The position numbers and the translations under genes are program-made. The notes beneath the pieces are model-generated. The model worked only from the letters and a program-made list of their open reading frames with translations, ran no database searches and was not told the DNA's origin. Below, one piece after another: positions 35,453 to 43,577 of a DNA stretch of 64,000 bases (its first letter is position 1; every line of letters starts with the position of its first letter). Source of the DNA: Pseudonocardiaceae bacterium YIM PH 21723 (GTDB lineage Bacteria; Actinomycetota; Actinomycetes; Mycobacteriales; Pseudonocardiaceae); assembly GCA_003600225.1 (NCBI GenBank), contig QZFT01000100.1:124001-188000 (forward strand), written 5' to 3'.

Positions 35453-37228
35453 TCAGTTCGCCTCCTGGGTGAGCAGCTCTTCGGGAACCGGGACGTACTT
35501 GGTGCGGACGAACTCGCCAACGGCCTTACCGACCTGGTCGACCCGCAGGTTGGCGGAGCCACCGGTGCCCAGCAGCCCACGCAGGACGAAGTGCACGGCC
35601 CGCAGGTTCGGGAACTCGTGGCGGATGATCTCCAGGTCCTTGGCCTCGGGCATCAGCAGGCGCAGTTGGTCGGTGGACAGATAGTCGCGCAGCCACTCCC
35701 ACGCCCGCGGGTCGGGAGTCCAGATACCCAGGTTGCTGTTGCCGCCCTTGTCGCCGCTGCGGGCGTAGGCGACGGTGCCCAGCGGCACCTGCCGGACGTC
35801 GGCCGCCCGGTGTGTGGTTCTCGGCTCGTCGTGCACCGGCTGGCTTGGTGCCTCGAACTGGGTGGCCGGTGCGATGTCGAGTTGCCGCCCATCGGCGAAG
35901 ACGACCCGGTGGGGCACCGCGGTGACCGGGAGCAGCGCGGGCCAGTAGTCGATCCGCGGGTTGAGCGTGCTCTGCAAGATCGAGGCCCCATCGGTGAAGA
36001 ACCCGGGAATGGACTGCAGGTAGAGGCAGCGCAGCCGGGCTGCGGAGTCGAACTCGCGCAACGCCTCCATGTCCTTGGCCACCGCCATGACCCGCAGGGC
36101 GACCGTCGCGTCCCACTGGGTGTCCGGATCGGCACCGACCTCGCCGATCCGGGTGAACTCCACCTCGACCCCTACCGGAAGATCCCTGGTGACCTGGGCA
36201 CGCAGCAGATCGATCTTCTCCGATACCTGTAGTCCGGTGACGTAGACGGTGTTCACCGAGGAGTAGCCGATCTGCCCGAACACCGCGACCTTGGTGGTCG
36301 GCGGGGGCGGCGACCCGATCACTCCGGACACCGCCACCCGGTCCGGTCCGAGCTGAGCGAGCCGGACATCGTCGAGGTGCACGGTGACGTCGGAGTTGAG
36401 GTAGCGCGGCCCCTGGATCTCGTAGACCAGCTGCGCGGTGACGGTGTCGACGGTGACTGCGCCGCCGTCGGCGGTGTGTTTGGTGATCACGCTCGTGCCG
36501 TCGGCGGCGACCTCGGCGATGGGGAATCCGGGGACCAGCATCCCGGGGATCTCGGTGAAGCCCGAGAAGTTCCCGCCCACGGCCTGCGGCCCGCATTCGA
36601 TGATGTGTCCCGCGACGACGCCGCCGGCCACGGCATCCCAGTCGGTCGGCGCCCAGCCATGCCACCAGGCGGCGGGCCCGAGCACCAGCGAGGCGTCGCT
36701 GACCCGGCCGCAGACCACGATGTCGGCGCCGCCGGACAGCGCGGCCGCGATGCCCCAGCCGCCGAGATAGGCGTTCGCCGTCATCGGCTCCACGTCCCAG
36801 GACGACAGCGGCCTGCCGGTGTCGAGGTGCTCGAACCGGTGACCGGCGGCCAGCAGGGCGGGGAGGTCGGCCAGGACGTTGTCACCCTCGACATGGGCGA
36901 CCCGGAGCTTCAGGCCGGCGTCCCCGATCTCCCGCCGCAGCGCGGCGGCGAGCCCCGCGGGATTGAACCCGCCGGCGTTGGTCACGACCTTCATGCCGCG
37001 CCGCGCGATCTCCGCCAGGTTCGGCCGGAGCTGCTCGACGAAGGAGCGGACGTATCCCCCGTCGTGGTTGTGCCGGTGCTCGGCGACGAGCCCGGCCAGC
37101 GTGATCTCGGCCAGATAGTCCCCGATGATCACGTCCACCGGGTCCCCGGCGAGTACCTCGTCGATGGCGGTGTACCGATCACCGAGGTAGCCCGAGAAGT
37201 TCGCGATGCGAATCGGTGTGCTGCTCAT
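35453..37228 (-). CDS. AtuA-family (DUF1446) protein
   Basis: 591 aa from ATG at 37228 with GAGG upstream; a GTG nine bases earlier is an alternative. N-terminal IRIANFSGYLGDRYTAIDEV, DVIIGDYLAEITLAGLV and MKVVTNAGGFNPAGLAAALR are the hallmark of the family named for acyclic terpene utilisation in Pseudomonas. A second C-terminal domain (GTVAYARSGDKGGNSNLGIW) matches the AtuA-like ferredoxin-fold domain, so this is the fused form. No biotin carboxylase partners are adjacent, so a citronellol/leucine pathway cannot be claimed. Confidence 0.85.
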   Translation of the reverse strand: MSSTPIRIANFSGYLGDRYTAIDEVLAGDPVDVIIGDYLAEITLAGLVAEHRHNHDGGYVRSFVEQLRPNLAEIARRGMKVVTNAGGFNPAGLAAALRREIGDAGLKLRVAHVEGDNVLADLPALLAAGHRFEHLDTGRPLSSWDVEPMTANAYLGGWGIAAALSGGADIVVCGRVSDASLVLGPAAWWHGWAPTDWDAVAGGVVAGHIIECGPQAVGGNFSGFTEIPGMLVPGFPIAEVAADGTSVITKHTADGGAVTVDTVTAQLVYEIQGPRYLNSDVTVHLDDVRLAQLGPDRVAVSGVIGSPPPPTTKVAVFGQIGYSSVNTVYVTGLQVSEKIDLLRAQVTRDLPVGVEVEFTRIGEVGADPDTQWDATVALRVMAVAKDMEALREFDSAARLRCLYLQSIPGFFTDGASILQSTLNPRIDYWPALLPVTAVPHRVVFADGRQLDIAPATQFEAPSQPVHDEPRTTHRAADVRQVPLGTVAYARSGDKGGNSNLGIWTPDPRAWEWLRDYLSTDQLRLLMPEAKDLEIIRHEFPNLRAVHFVLRGLLGTGGSANLRVDQVGKAVGEFVRTKYVPVPEELLTQEAN

Positions 37229-37318
37229 TTCTGTCACCTCAATCGTTCCCGTTTGGTTCCCCCGCCTTCGACGCTAGGCTCGTTCTAGGCCGCTGACCAG
37301 GACCGATGGGCGAACGTG

Positions 37319-37341
37319 GACGTGACCACAGCGGTCACGTC
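37319..37341. promoter_or_regulatory. 23-bp inverted repeat, likely LysR-type operator
   Basis: GACGTGAC (37319-37326) and GTCACGTC (37334-37341) are exact reverse complements around seven bases. They lie 23 bases before the lysR-type start and about 90 bases before the divergent AtuA gene, a normal place for an autoregulatory LysR site. Confidence 0.65.
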
Positions 37342-37363
37342 GGCTGCCGGATACGGTGCTCGG

Positions 37364-38260
37364 GTGGAGATGTTGCATCTGCGTTATTTCGTCGCCGTGG
37401 CCGGTGAACTCAACTTCACCCGGGCAGCGGCGGGCCTGCACATGGCGACCTCGCCACTGAGCCAGCGGATCAAGGACCTCGAGCGGGAACTCGGGACGAC
37501 GCTGTTCGTGCGCAGCCACCACAAGCTCGAACTCACCACGGCAGGCGAGACCCTGCTACCGGCGGCTAGAGAGATCATCGACCGGTTCGACTCCGTCCCG
37601 CAGCTCGTCCGCGAGAGCACCGGCGGTCCGCGCACGGTCACCCTCGGACTCGCCCCCGAGGTATCTCCCGAGCTGCGGAGCACGGTGCTGCAGGCCTTGG
37701 CCACCAGGCACGCGGACGTCACGGTGCGCCTGACGCCCGCGAGCAGCGGCCCGCTGGTGCAGGCCCTGCTGTCCGGGGAACTCGACCTGGCGTTGATCCA
37801 CGGACCGGTCACCTCCGGGCGGATCAGCACCGTTCTGCTGGAGAGCCGACCGGCGCGGGTGGCCGTCGCCCGTGCTGCCGGGTTCGACGATCGGACCTCG
37901 GTCGGCTATGCGGAGCTCGCCCACCTGCCATACGCGTCCATCGAGCACGACGCGGCCCCGGAGATCTACCGGCAGCTGGACAACCACCTCACCAAGGCCG
38001 GGGTACGCCAGCGGATCATCGTCGAGGGCCACAACCTCGGCGGCCTGGCACACGTCGTGGCCAGCGGACAGGCCTTCACCATCGTCGGCGGCGCCCACGG
38101 GACCCTCAGCAAGGTCTTCGCCGGCGAGGCGGTCACCTTCCTCGACCTCGAACCGAGCCCGCAGATCACGACCTCCGCCACCTGGTGCCACGACCGGGCT
38201 CAGCCCGGTGGCCCACTGGCCGATCTCGTAGCGACCATGCACGACATCGCCCATGGATGA
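37364..38260 (+). CDS. LysR family transcriptional regulator
   Basis: 298 aa from GTG at 37364 (ATG at 37370 is also possible). The winged HTH is LHLRYFVAVAGELNFTRAAA followed by HMATSPLSQRIKDLERELGT, and the effector domain begins RTVTLGLAPEVSPELRSTVL. It is divergent from the AtuA/CoA-transferase pair and most likely controls it. Confidence 0.92.
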   Translation: MEMLHLRYFVAVAGELNFTRAAAGLHMATSPLSQRIKDLERELGTTLFVRSHHKLELTTAGETLLPAAREIIDRFDSVPQLVRESTGGPRTVTLGLAPEVSPELRSTVLQALATRHADVTVRLTPASSGPLVQALLSGELDLALIHGPVTSGRISTVLLESRPARVAVARAAGFDDRTSVGYAELAHLPYASIEHDAAPEIYRQLDNHLTKAGVRQRIIVEGHNLGGLAHVVASGQAFTIVGGAHGTLSKVFAGEAVTFLDLEPSPQITTSATWCHDRAQPGGPLADLVATMHDIAHG

Positions 38261-38942
38261 CGGCTCTGGCAAGGGATAACTCCTACGTGCGCAAGCCATC
38301 ACGGCTCACCCCGGATGTGATCCTGGACAGAAGCGCCGGTTGGTCGGTCCTGGTGGCCAGGGAGGTGACGATATGCCAAACGAGACCCACGCGACGTTGT
38401 TCGACGATCTTGAATGAATATTCGCAAGATCCGGTGGTGCCAGACCAGCGATGACCGCTACTTGATGGGAATGCTCATGGGGTGGTGGAACAGATTGTCC
38501 GGGTCGTAGGTGCGTGTGACGGACTGAAGTCTCGGTAGATGCTCCCCGTAATAGCGGCCGTAGAGATCGCGCCTCTGGGTGGCCTCGTCGAGGTCGTCCT
38601 GAACGGGCCAGGGCCTATCGGACGCTGTGCAGCGGCGTCGAAGGATCCAACGGCCTGCTCAAGTCCCGCCCTACATGAACCTGGAGTCCGCCGGAACCCG
38701 TCGAGTCCGGGGCATGGCCGCGACGCACTTCCTGGGCTGACGACGAAATTAGCCTGCTCGGAGTGGCGAAACCGTAAACGTTGGTGAACCTCCTCGCCCG
38801 CCGCATTGCAGGCTGTGGTCGCGCCGCAGCCGGCCGACCCCGCACAGCGGACGGTGATGGCGGACAAGGCCCGGAGCCTGGGGCGGCCTGATGCCGCAGA
38901 ACGGCTGGTCGATGTGCTGCCGGCTGCCGCCGGCGACATGCG
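38261..38942. other. degenerate region between lysR and the isonitrile synthase
   Basis: About 680 bases with only broken genes. 38375-38419 holds a short open frame (MPNETHATLFDDLE) with a GGGAGGTGA site and no further coding. 38459-38602 is an oxidoreductase tail. At about 38615-38741 the plus strand reads SGVEGSNGLLKSRPYMNLES then RRVRGMAATHFLG, like the end of an actinobacterial transposase, with low confidence. Confidence 0.5.
38459..38602 (-). pseudogene. C-terminal fragment of an FAD-binding (BBE-type) oxidoreductase
   Basis: The minus frame ending in TAG at 38459-38461 reads GRYYGEHLPRLQSVTRTYDP then DNLFHHPMSIPIK. This is the berberine-bridge-enzyme C-terminal motif (Y..YYG....L..VK..YDP.N.F). 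Only about 48 residues remain, so the gene is dead. Confidence 0.75.
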
Positions 38943-39935
38943 CTAAGCGCCGGTGGACACCCGCTTCGGAGGGGGCCCGAGGCGTTCGTCATGGGTCCGT
39001 TGAGCTGCGGTTCCCGCGCTGAGGATGGTCATTTCCCGGATTGGCCGGATCGCCTGGAAGTGGTCCGGGCGACCATCGCGGGAGACAACGGAACCCAGCC
39101 GCTCGGCACGATGTCTGGGCAACAGTTCTACCCGGCCACCGGGGTGGCGCAGGACGCAAGAGTGCCAGGGCGTGGTCCACACGTCGGGGGTGTCAAGCAG
39201 CCTGATACCGAACTTGGCCGAGCCCGCCGGTTGGGGATGGATGGAGAGCCGGAGGGCATCCGGGTGGTGGCGTTGCACGACGCGGCCCCAGGCGATGCTG
39301 CGGCGCACGACGCTGTAGGCGCGGTCGCGGCAGCGGCGTTGCAGCGCTGAGCGGGTGCCGTCGAAGTCTGCGGTGTCCTCGAACAGGAACCGGGTGATCC
39401 CCAGATACAGGCGCCGGGCTTGCTCGTCTCCCCTGGCCTGGGCGCGGACCTCATCCAGCGTGGGTGCGTACTCGGCGTCGATCCGGCCGCGTTTGTCCGC
39501 GCAGGAGGTCGCACCCAGGACATCGCGCAGGTCGAACAGGCCGAGCGAGTCCAGCCGCTCGGTGTGGATAAGCGCGTGCAGTTCGGCCGCGTACTCGTCG
39601 ATGTGGTCGTCGGGGACGCCGATGAGGTCGCCGAAGACGTGGCCGTCCGAGCAGATGAGCATCCGGGCGCCGGGCGGGTACACCTCGGCGATGCGGGTGC
39701 AGAGGTCGTGCAGGAAACGGAGCGCGAGGCGTTCTCCGGCGTCGGGCAGCCGGCCCAGGACTTTGGCGGGATTCGGGGATTTACACGGGAATCCGGGCAG
39801 GGTGAACACAATCGGTTGCCCAGCGTCGACGAGTGCGTGGAGCCGGTCCAGCTGTGGCCCGAACGCCTGCGGTGGCGCGTGATCGGTGGCGCGGCGGTGC
39901 GGTAACAGCAGGCCGAGGATGTGCTCGGGGCTCAT
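38943..39935 (-). CDS. isonitrile (isocyanide) synthase, PvcA/IsnA/DIT1 family
   Basis: 330 aa from ATG at 39935, which overlaps the P450 stop by four bases. Family signatures in order: FPCKSPNPAKVLGRLPDAGE (49-68), ICSDGHVFGDLIGVPDDHID (94-113), SRSALQRRCRDRAY near 195, LSIHPQPAGSAKFGIRLL (230-247) and TPWH (255-258). Known members join the amino group of Tyr or Trp with a carbon from ribulose-5-phosphate to give an isonitrile. The usual Fe/2-oxoglutarate partner (IsnB/PvcB) is absent; a P450 takes its place. Cytoplasmic. Length is normal for the family, with a short extra C-terminal tail. Substrate most likely Tyr, by analogy only. Confidence 0.93.
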   Translation of the reverse strand: MSPEHILGLLLPHRRATDHAPPQAFGPQLDRLHALVDAGQPIVFTLPGFPCKSPNPAKVLGRLPDAGERLALRFLHDLCTRIAEVYPPGARMLICSDGHVFGDLIGVPDDHIDEYAAELHALIHTERLDSLGLFDLRDVLGATSCADKRGRIDAEYAPTLDEVRAQARGDEQARRLYLGITRFLFEDTADFDGTRSALQRRCRDRAYSVVRRSIAWGRVVQRHHPDALRLSIHPQPAGSAKFGIRLLDTPDVWTTPWHSCVLRHPGGRVELLPRHRAERLGSVVSRDGRPDHFQAIRPIREMTILSAGTAAQRTHDERLGPPPKRVSTGA

Positions 39936-41143
39936 CGGGTGTGGACCGGGAGGGAGCGCACACCACGGCCCAGGACCGCGGGGATCCAGCTCAGCTCGTC
40001 CTCGCTGACCGCGAGGCGGAGTGTGGGGAACCGGTCGAGCAGGGTACGCAGGGCGATCTGCAGTTCGACGCGGGCCAGGGCGGCGGCTGGGCAGAAGTGG
40101 ATGCCGTGGCCGAAGGCGAGGTGTGGGTTCGGGCTGCGGTCGAGGTCGAGCCGGTCGGCGTCGGGGAACCGCTCGGGATCCCGGTTCGCCGCGCACAGCG
40201 AGACGATGATCGAGTCGCCTGCCGGGACGCGGTGGCCGTGCAGGTCGGCGTCCTGCGCCAGGAATCGCCAGGTGGTCAGTTCGAAGGCGCTGTCGTAGCG
40301 CAGCAGCTCCTCGACGGCCTGCGGTAGCAGGTCCGGTTCCCTGCGCAAGCGGGCGAGCTGGTCGGGGTGGCGGAACAGCGCGATGAGGGCGGTGGTGATC
40401 TGGTTGGTGACCGGGTCCTGCCCGGCGACCAGCAGCTGGAAGATCATCGAGTCGAGCTCTTCCTGGCTGAGCGTGTCCGCCGCGACGAGCTGGGCGAGCA
40501 GGTCGTCCCCACCGGTCTTCCGTTTGTCGGCGATGACGTCGGCGATGTAGGTCTGCAGCTCGTGCAGCAGGCGTTCGTACTCCGGTCGCTGTGGGTCCTG
40601 CGGTCCCACCGGGGCCACGACCTTGCCCCACTCCCGCCGGAAACGGGCCGTCAGTTCCGGCGGCAGGCCGATCACCTCGGCCAGCACGAGCAGCGGGAAC
40701 CTGGCTGCGAAGTGTTCGACGAGGTCGATCGGCCCGGTTGCCGGAAATCCGCCGACCAGGGCGTCGGCGATCTCTTGGAACCGGGGGCGCAGCGCCTCGA
40801 CCCGGCGGGGTGCGAAGTGGTCGAGGATGAGCCGGCGCATGGTGGTGTGCTTCGGCGGGTCTTGGTGGAGCAGGTGCACCTGGAGCTGGGAATGCTGGGG
40901 GTCGGGCATGATCGAGGCCAGCGCGCGCCAGTCGTCGTTGCCGAGGGTGTGGTTCTTGCCCAGTCGCCGGTCGTTCAGGGTCGCGTGCGCGGCCTGGTAG
41001 CCGGTGACCAGCCAGGCGTTGACGCCGCTGGGGAACTCGACCCGGTGCACCGGGCATCTGTCACGCATCTCGGTGTAGAGCGGGTAGGGGTCGCGCTTGT
41101 AGTCGGGGCCGTACAGCGGGACGGGTTCTTCGGGCAGGGCCAT
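39932..41143 (-). CDS. cytochrome P450 of the isonitrile cluster
   Basis: 403 aa from ATG at 41143, after AAGGGGG. Heme loop F344-G-H-G-I-H-F-C351, with Pro instead of the usual Gly after Cys; E279-x-x-R282 of the ExxR motif; oxygen-binding helix A240-G-Q-D-P-V-T246 with the acid-alcohol pair. A soluble class I bacterial P450 needing external ferredoxin and reductase, which are not in the window. Translational coupling to the isonitrile synthase says it acts on that product, for example hydroxylation, desaturation or phenol coupling. Reaction unknown. Confidence 0.95.
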   Translation of the reverse strand: MALPEEPVPLYGPDYKRDPYPLYTEMRDRCPVHRVEFPSGVNAWLVTGYQAAHATLNDRRLGKNHTLGNDDWRALASIMPDPQHSQLQVHLLHQDPPKHTTMRRLILDHFAPRRVEALRPRFQEIADALVGGFPATGPIDLVEHFAARFPLLVLAEVIGLPPELTARFRREWGKVVAPVGPQDPQRPEYERLLHELQTYIADVIADKRKTGGDDLLAQLVAADTLSQEELDSMIFQLLVAGQDPVTNQITTALIALFRHPDQLARLRREPDLLPQAVEELLRYDSAFELTTWRFLAQDADLHGHRVPAGDSIIVSLCAANRDPERFPDADRLDLDRSPNPHLAFGHGIHFCPAAALARVELQIALRTLLDRFPTLRLAVSEDELSWIPAVLGRGVRSLPVHTR

Positions 41144-41163
41144 GGGTGTTTCCCCCTTGGTGT

Positions 41164-42456
41164 TCAGGATCTGACGAGCAGCAGGACGGCTGAGCAGGCA
41201 GCGGCGGCTGCCAGGGCAAGCCCGGCGAGCACGTTCGGGCCGTGGCCACTCCACGCCCAGGCCGTCGTGGCCAGGGCCGGGCCGACGGTGAAGCCGAGGG
41301 AACGGCCGAGCTGGACCACGGCACCGGCGGTGTTCATCCGTTCGGCGGGCGCCGAGGTGAGGGCGAGGAGCTGGACGGGGCCGCCGTACAGGCCCATGCC
41401 TGCGCCGGCGATGACCAGCCGCCACGCCACGTCGGCGGGCCGCCACTCGGTGCCCAGCGGAAGTAGCAGGAGCAGGCCGGTCGCGGTCAGCACCGCTCCG
41501 GTGATCGCCGACCGGCGGGGTCCCCACCGGTCGGCCAGCCTCCCGCCGATCGGCCCGAACGCGGCCATCGCCGCGGAGAAGGCGAGCACGGTCAGGCCCG
41601 TGCCGGTCGCACTGATCCCGTCGGCGCGTTGCAGGTGCTGCACGACGAGGTAGCTCATCGCGCCGAACGCGGCGGCAAGGGCCAGCACGGCCAGCACCAC
41701 CCGGCCCGGTCCGGGAGCGCGCACCAGCTCACGCACCGGTCGGCTGCCGGATCCCCTGAGCCACAGGGTGAACGCCGCGATCGCGAGGGGAAGCAGGAAC
41801 CACCAGCCGAAGGTCAGTGCGAGCAGCACCGGAGTGAGAGTCGCTGCCGCCAGGACGCCGTCGAGCAGGGTCCGGCGGTCCGGTGCGCGCAGGGCCCCGG
41901 CAGCTGCGGCGTGCCGCCAGGTGAGCAGGAACGCCACGGCACAGAACGGGATGGTGACCAGGAAGATCGATCGCCAGCCGAACGCGTCCAGCAGTGGGCC
42001 ACCGACCGAGGGACCCACCACGGCGCCGAGTGGGCCGAGCGTCGCGGGCACGCTCATCGCCCGGCCACGGGACTGCGGCCGCACAGCCCGGGCGGCGACC
42101 ACCGGCATCAGCACGAACAGCACCGCGGCGAAGATCCCCTGCGCCACCCGGGATCCGATCAGCCAGGCCAGTGACGGGGACAGCGCCGACGACAGGCCGG
42201 TCACGGTGAACCCGGTCAGGGCGGCCAGGAGCGCCGCGCGCGGGCCGACCTGGTCCAGCCACCGCCCGACGGGTACGAGCAGCGCGACCACCGACAGCTG
42301 GTAGCCGAGCGCGACCCACTGGGCGGATCCCGGCGACACGGCGAAGCTGCGGGCGATGTCCGGCAGTCCCAGGTTGACGATGTTCATGGTGAGCATGGCG
42401 ACGAACGAGGCGAGCCCCGCGACCGCGACCAGCGGCCAACGATCCACAGTGGACAT
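41164..42456 (-). CDS. MFS transporter, likely exporter of the isonitrile product
   Basis: 430 aa with 12 to 14 hydrophobic segments. DHA-type motifs: IVNLGLPDIARSFAVSPGSA, QWVALGYQLSVVALLVPVGR with WLDQVGPRAALL (motif A), and GPLGAVVGPSVGGPLLDAFG (motif C, antiporter). Drug:proton antiporters of this kind often export the product of a neighbouring cluster. First gene of a three-gene minus operon with the P450 20 bases behind. GGGAGG precedes the ATG. Confidence 0.9.
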   Translation of the reverse strand: MSTVDRWPLVAVAGLASFVAMLTMNIVNLGLPDIARSFAVSPGSAQWVALGYQLSVVALLVPVGRWLDQVGPRAALLAALTGFTVTGLSSALSPSLAWLIGSRVAQGIFAAVLFVLMPVVAARAVRPQSRGRAMSVPATLGPLGAVVGPSVGGPLLDAFGWRSIFLVTIPFCAVAFLLTWRHAAAAGALRAPDRRTLLDGVLAAATLTPVLLALTFGWWFLLPLAIAAFTLWLRGSGSRPVRELVRAPGPGRVVLAVLALAAAFGAMSYLVVQHLQRADGISATGTGLTVLAFSAAMAAFGPIGGRLADRWGPRRSAITGAVLTATGLLLLLPLGTEWRPADVAWRLVIAGAGMGLYGGPVQLLALTSAPAERMNTAGAVVQLGRSLGFTVGPALATTAWAWSGHGPNVLAGLALAAAAACSAVLLLVRS

Positions 42457-42505
42457 TCGTGGGTCCTCCCAGTCCTGCTCCGGACGAGCAGGTTCGGACC
42501 CAGAA

Positions 42506-42531
42506 GTCGGTCGCCGCAGCGAGTGAGTTCC
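42506..42531 (-). promoter_or_regulatory. ECF-type promoter candidate for MFS-P450-isonitrile synthase
   Basis: On the minus strand GGAAC (42531-42527), 17 bases, then CGAC (42509-42506). This is the same element and spacing as upstream of the importer and the anti-sigma gene. A start about 8-10 bases later gives a leader of roughly 40 bases with a good ribosome site. Confidence 0.6.
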
Positions 42532-42561
42532 ACGCCGGTGGCATGACCTGTCTCACCGCTG
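42517..42561. promoter_or_regulatory. inverted repeat in the divergent cluster promoter
   Basis: CAGCGAGTGAG (42517-42527) pairs with CTCACCGCTG (42552-42561), ten pairs with one bulged A, and CCAC/GTGG forms an inner hairpin. It overlaps the -35 element of the MFS operon, so a repressor site is possible, as is an RNA structure. Confidence 0.45.
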
Positions 42562-42566
42562 CTGTC

Positions 42567-42593
42567 GGGAACCAGACAACTGGCGGGCACGAC
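42567..42593 (+). promoter_or_regulatory. ECF-type promoter candidate for the importer operon
   Basis: GGGAAC (42567-42572), 17 bases, CGAC (42590-42593). The ATG at 42603 is ten bases past CGAC and has no ribosome site, so the transcript is probably leaderless. Confidence 0.6.
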
Positions 42594-42602
42594 AACTGGT
42601 CC

Positions 42603-43577
42603 ATGCGAACACTGAGCTGGACGGCGCTGGCCGTTGCCGTCCTCATCGGACTGTCGGGCTGCGGAAGCGCGGACCCGGCCAAGCCGGCCACCACCTCGTC
42701 CGCGATGAAGGGCGGGCACCAGGCTCCGCCCTGCCCGGCACCGCCTGCCCTGTCCGCGCCGCCCCGCCGGGTGGTCACCATGGACGGCGGGGCCGCCGCG
42801 ATCCTGGTTCGCCTTGGCCTGGCCGACCGGATCGTCGGGACCGCCGCGCCGGACTTCTTCAAGGCCTTCACCGGGGACGAGGCGGCGACGCTGGCGAAGA
42901 TCCCGGTGCTGGACCCCGGGCAGGGCAATGCCGAGGCGGTGATCGCGGCCCAGCCGGACCTGGTGATCGGCATCTCGCGGTACAGCTTCGGTGGGTTCGA
43001 CGGCACGCCATCGGTCGATCAGCTGGCCAAAGCGGGGGCCAAGGCGCTCGTAGCCTGCGACGCGGGTGGTGTGGTGCGGGACCTGTCGCGGACGATCGGC
43101 TTCATCCAGCAGGTCGCGCAAGCCCTCGAGGTGCAGCAGCGTGGCACCGAGTTGATCGCGCAGCTCACCGCCTCGATCGACAAGGCGAAAGACCTCCCGC
43201 CGGTGCGGGTGCTGGCGCTGTCCACCCCGCCCGGCGCCGGGCAACCGGTGCGGGCCCAGGGCGGCACCGGGCTGGCCAACGGTGTGCTCACCCTGGCAGG
43301 CGGCCGGAACATTGCCGAGGACGCCGGGCAGGACTTCGCCAGTCTGAGCGCCGAGGAGGTCGTCAAGCGGGATCCGCAGGCCATCGTGGTGATCTCCGGG
43401 TTCGCCAGGACCAATGACGAGGAGCTGCTGAACGCGGTCCGCAACAGTCCGGTGTTGGCCGGGACCACGGCGGTCCGCGAAGGCCGGTTCGTCGTGGTCC
43501 CGCAGAGCATCCTGCTGTCGCCGAGTGTGCTGAACGGTGAGGCCGTGGCGACGATCGCCGAAACGATTCACCGATGA
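42603..43577 (+). CDS. siderophore-type ABC transporter substrate-binding lipoprotein
   Basis: 324 aa from ATG at 42603. Lipoprotein signal with lipobox LSGC (WTALAVAVLIGLSGCGS). FecB/TroA-like fold: PRRVVTMDGGAAAILVRLGL, VIAAQPDLVIGISRYSFGGF, LANGVLTLAGGRNIAEDAGQ. Such proteins capture metallophores or heme outside the membrane. It opens a three-gene operon divergent from the isonitrile operon. Confidence 0.92.
   Translation: MRTLSWTALAVAVLIGLSGCGSADPAKPATTSSAMKGGHQAPPCPAPPALSAPPRRVVTMDGGAAAILVRLGLADRIVGTAAPDFFKAFTGDEAATLAKIPVLDPGQGNAEAVIAAQPDLVIGISRYSFGGFDGTPSVDQLAKAGAKALVACDAGGVVRDLSRTIGFIQQVAQALEVQQRGTELIAQLTASIDKAKDLPPVRVLALSTPPGAGQPVRAQGGTGLANGVLTLAGGRNIAEDAGQDFASLSAEEVVKRDPQAIVVISGFARTNDEELLNAVRNSPVLAGTTAVREGRFVVVPQSILLSPSVLNGEAVATIAETIHR

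Noticed and set aside
38943-41057. 704-codon frame covering both synthase and P450
   Set aside because: Only the last 330 codons, from the ATG at 39935, are isonitrile synthase; the rest is the P450 in a wrong frame, so there is no fusion.
42457-42602. Cobalamin riboswitch upstream of the importer
   Set aside because: Some short GGGAA/GGTG-like pieces are there but not in the order of the cobalamin riboswitch, and no B12 box is visible; the ECF elements explain the region better.
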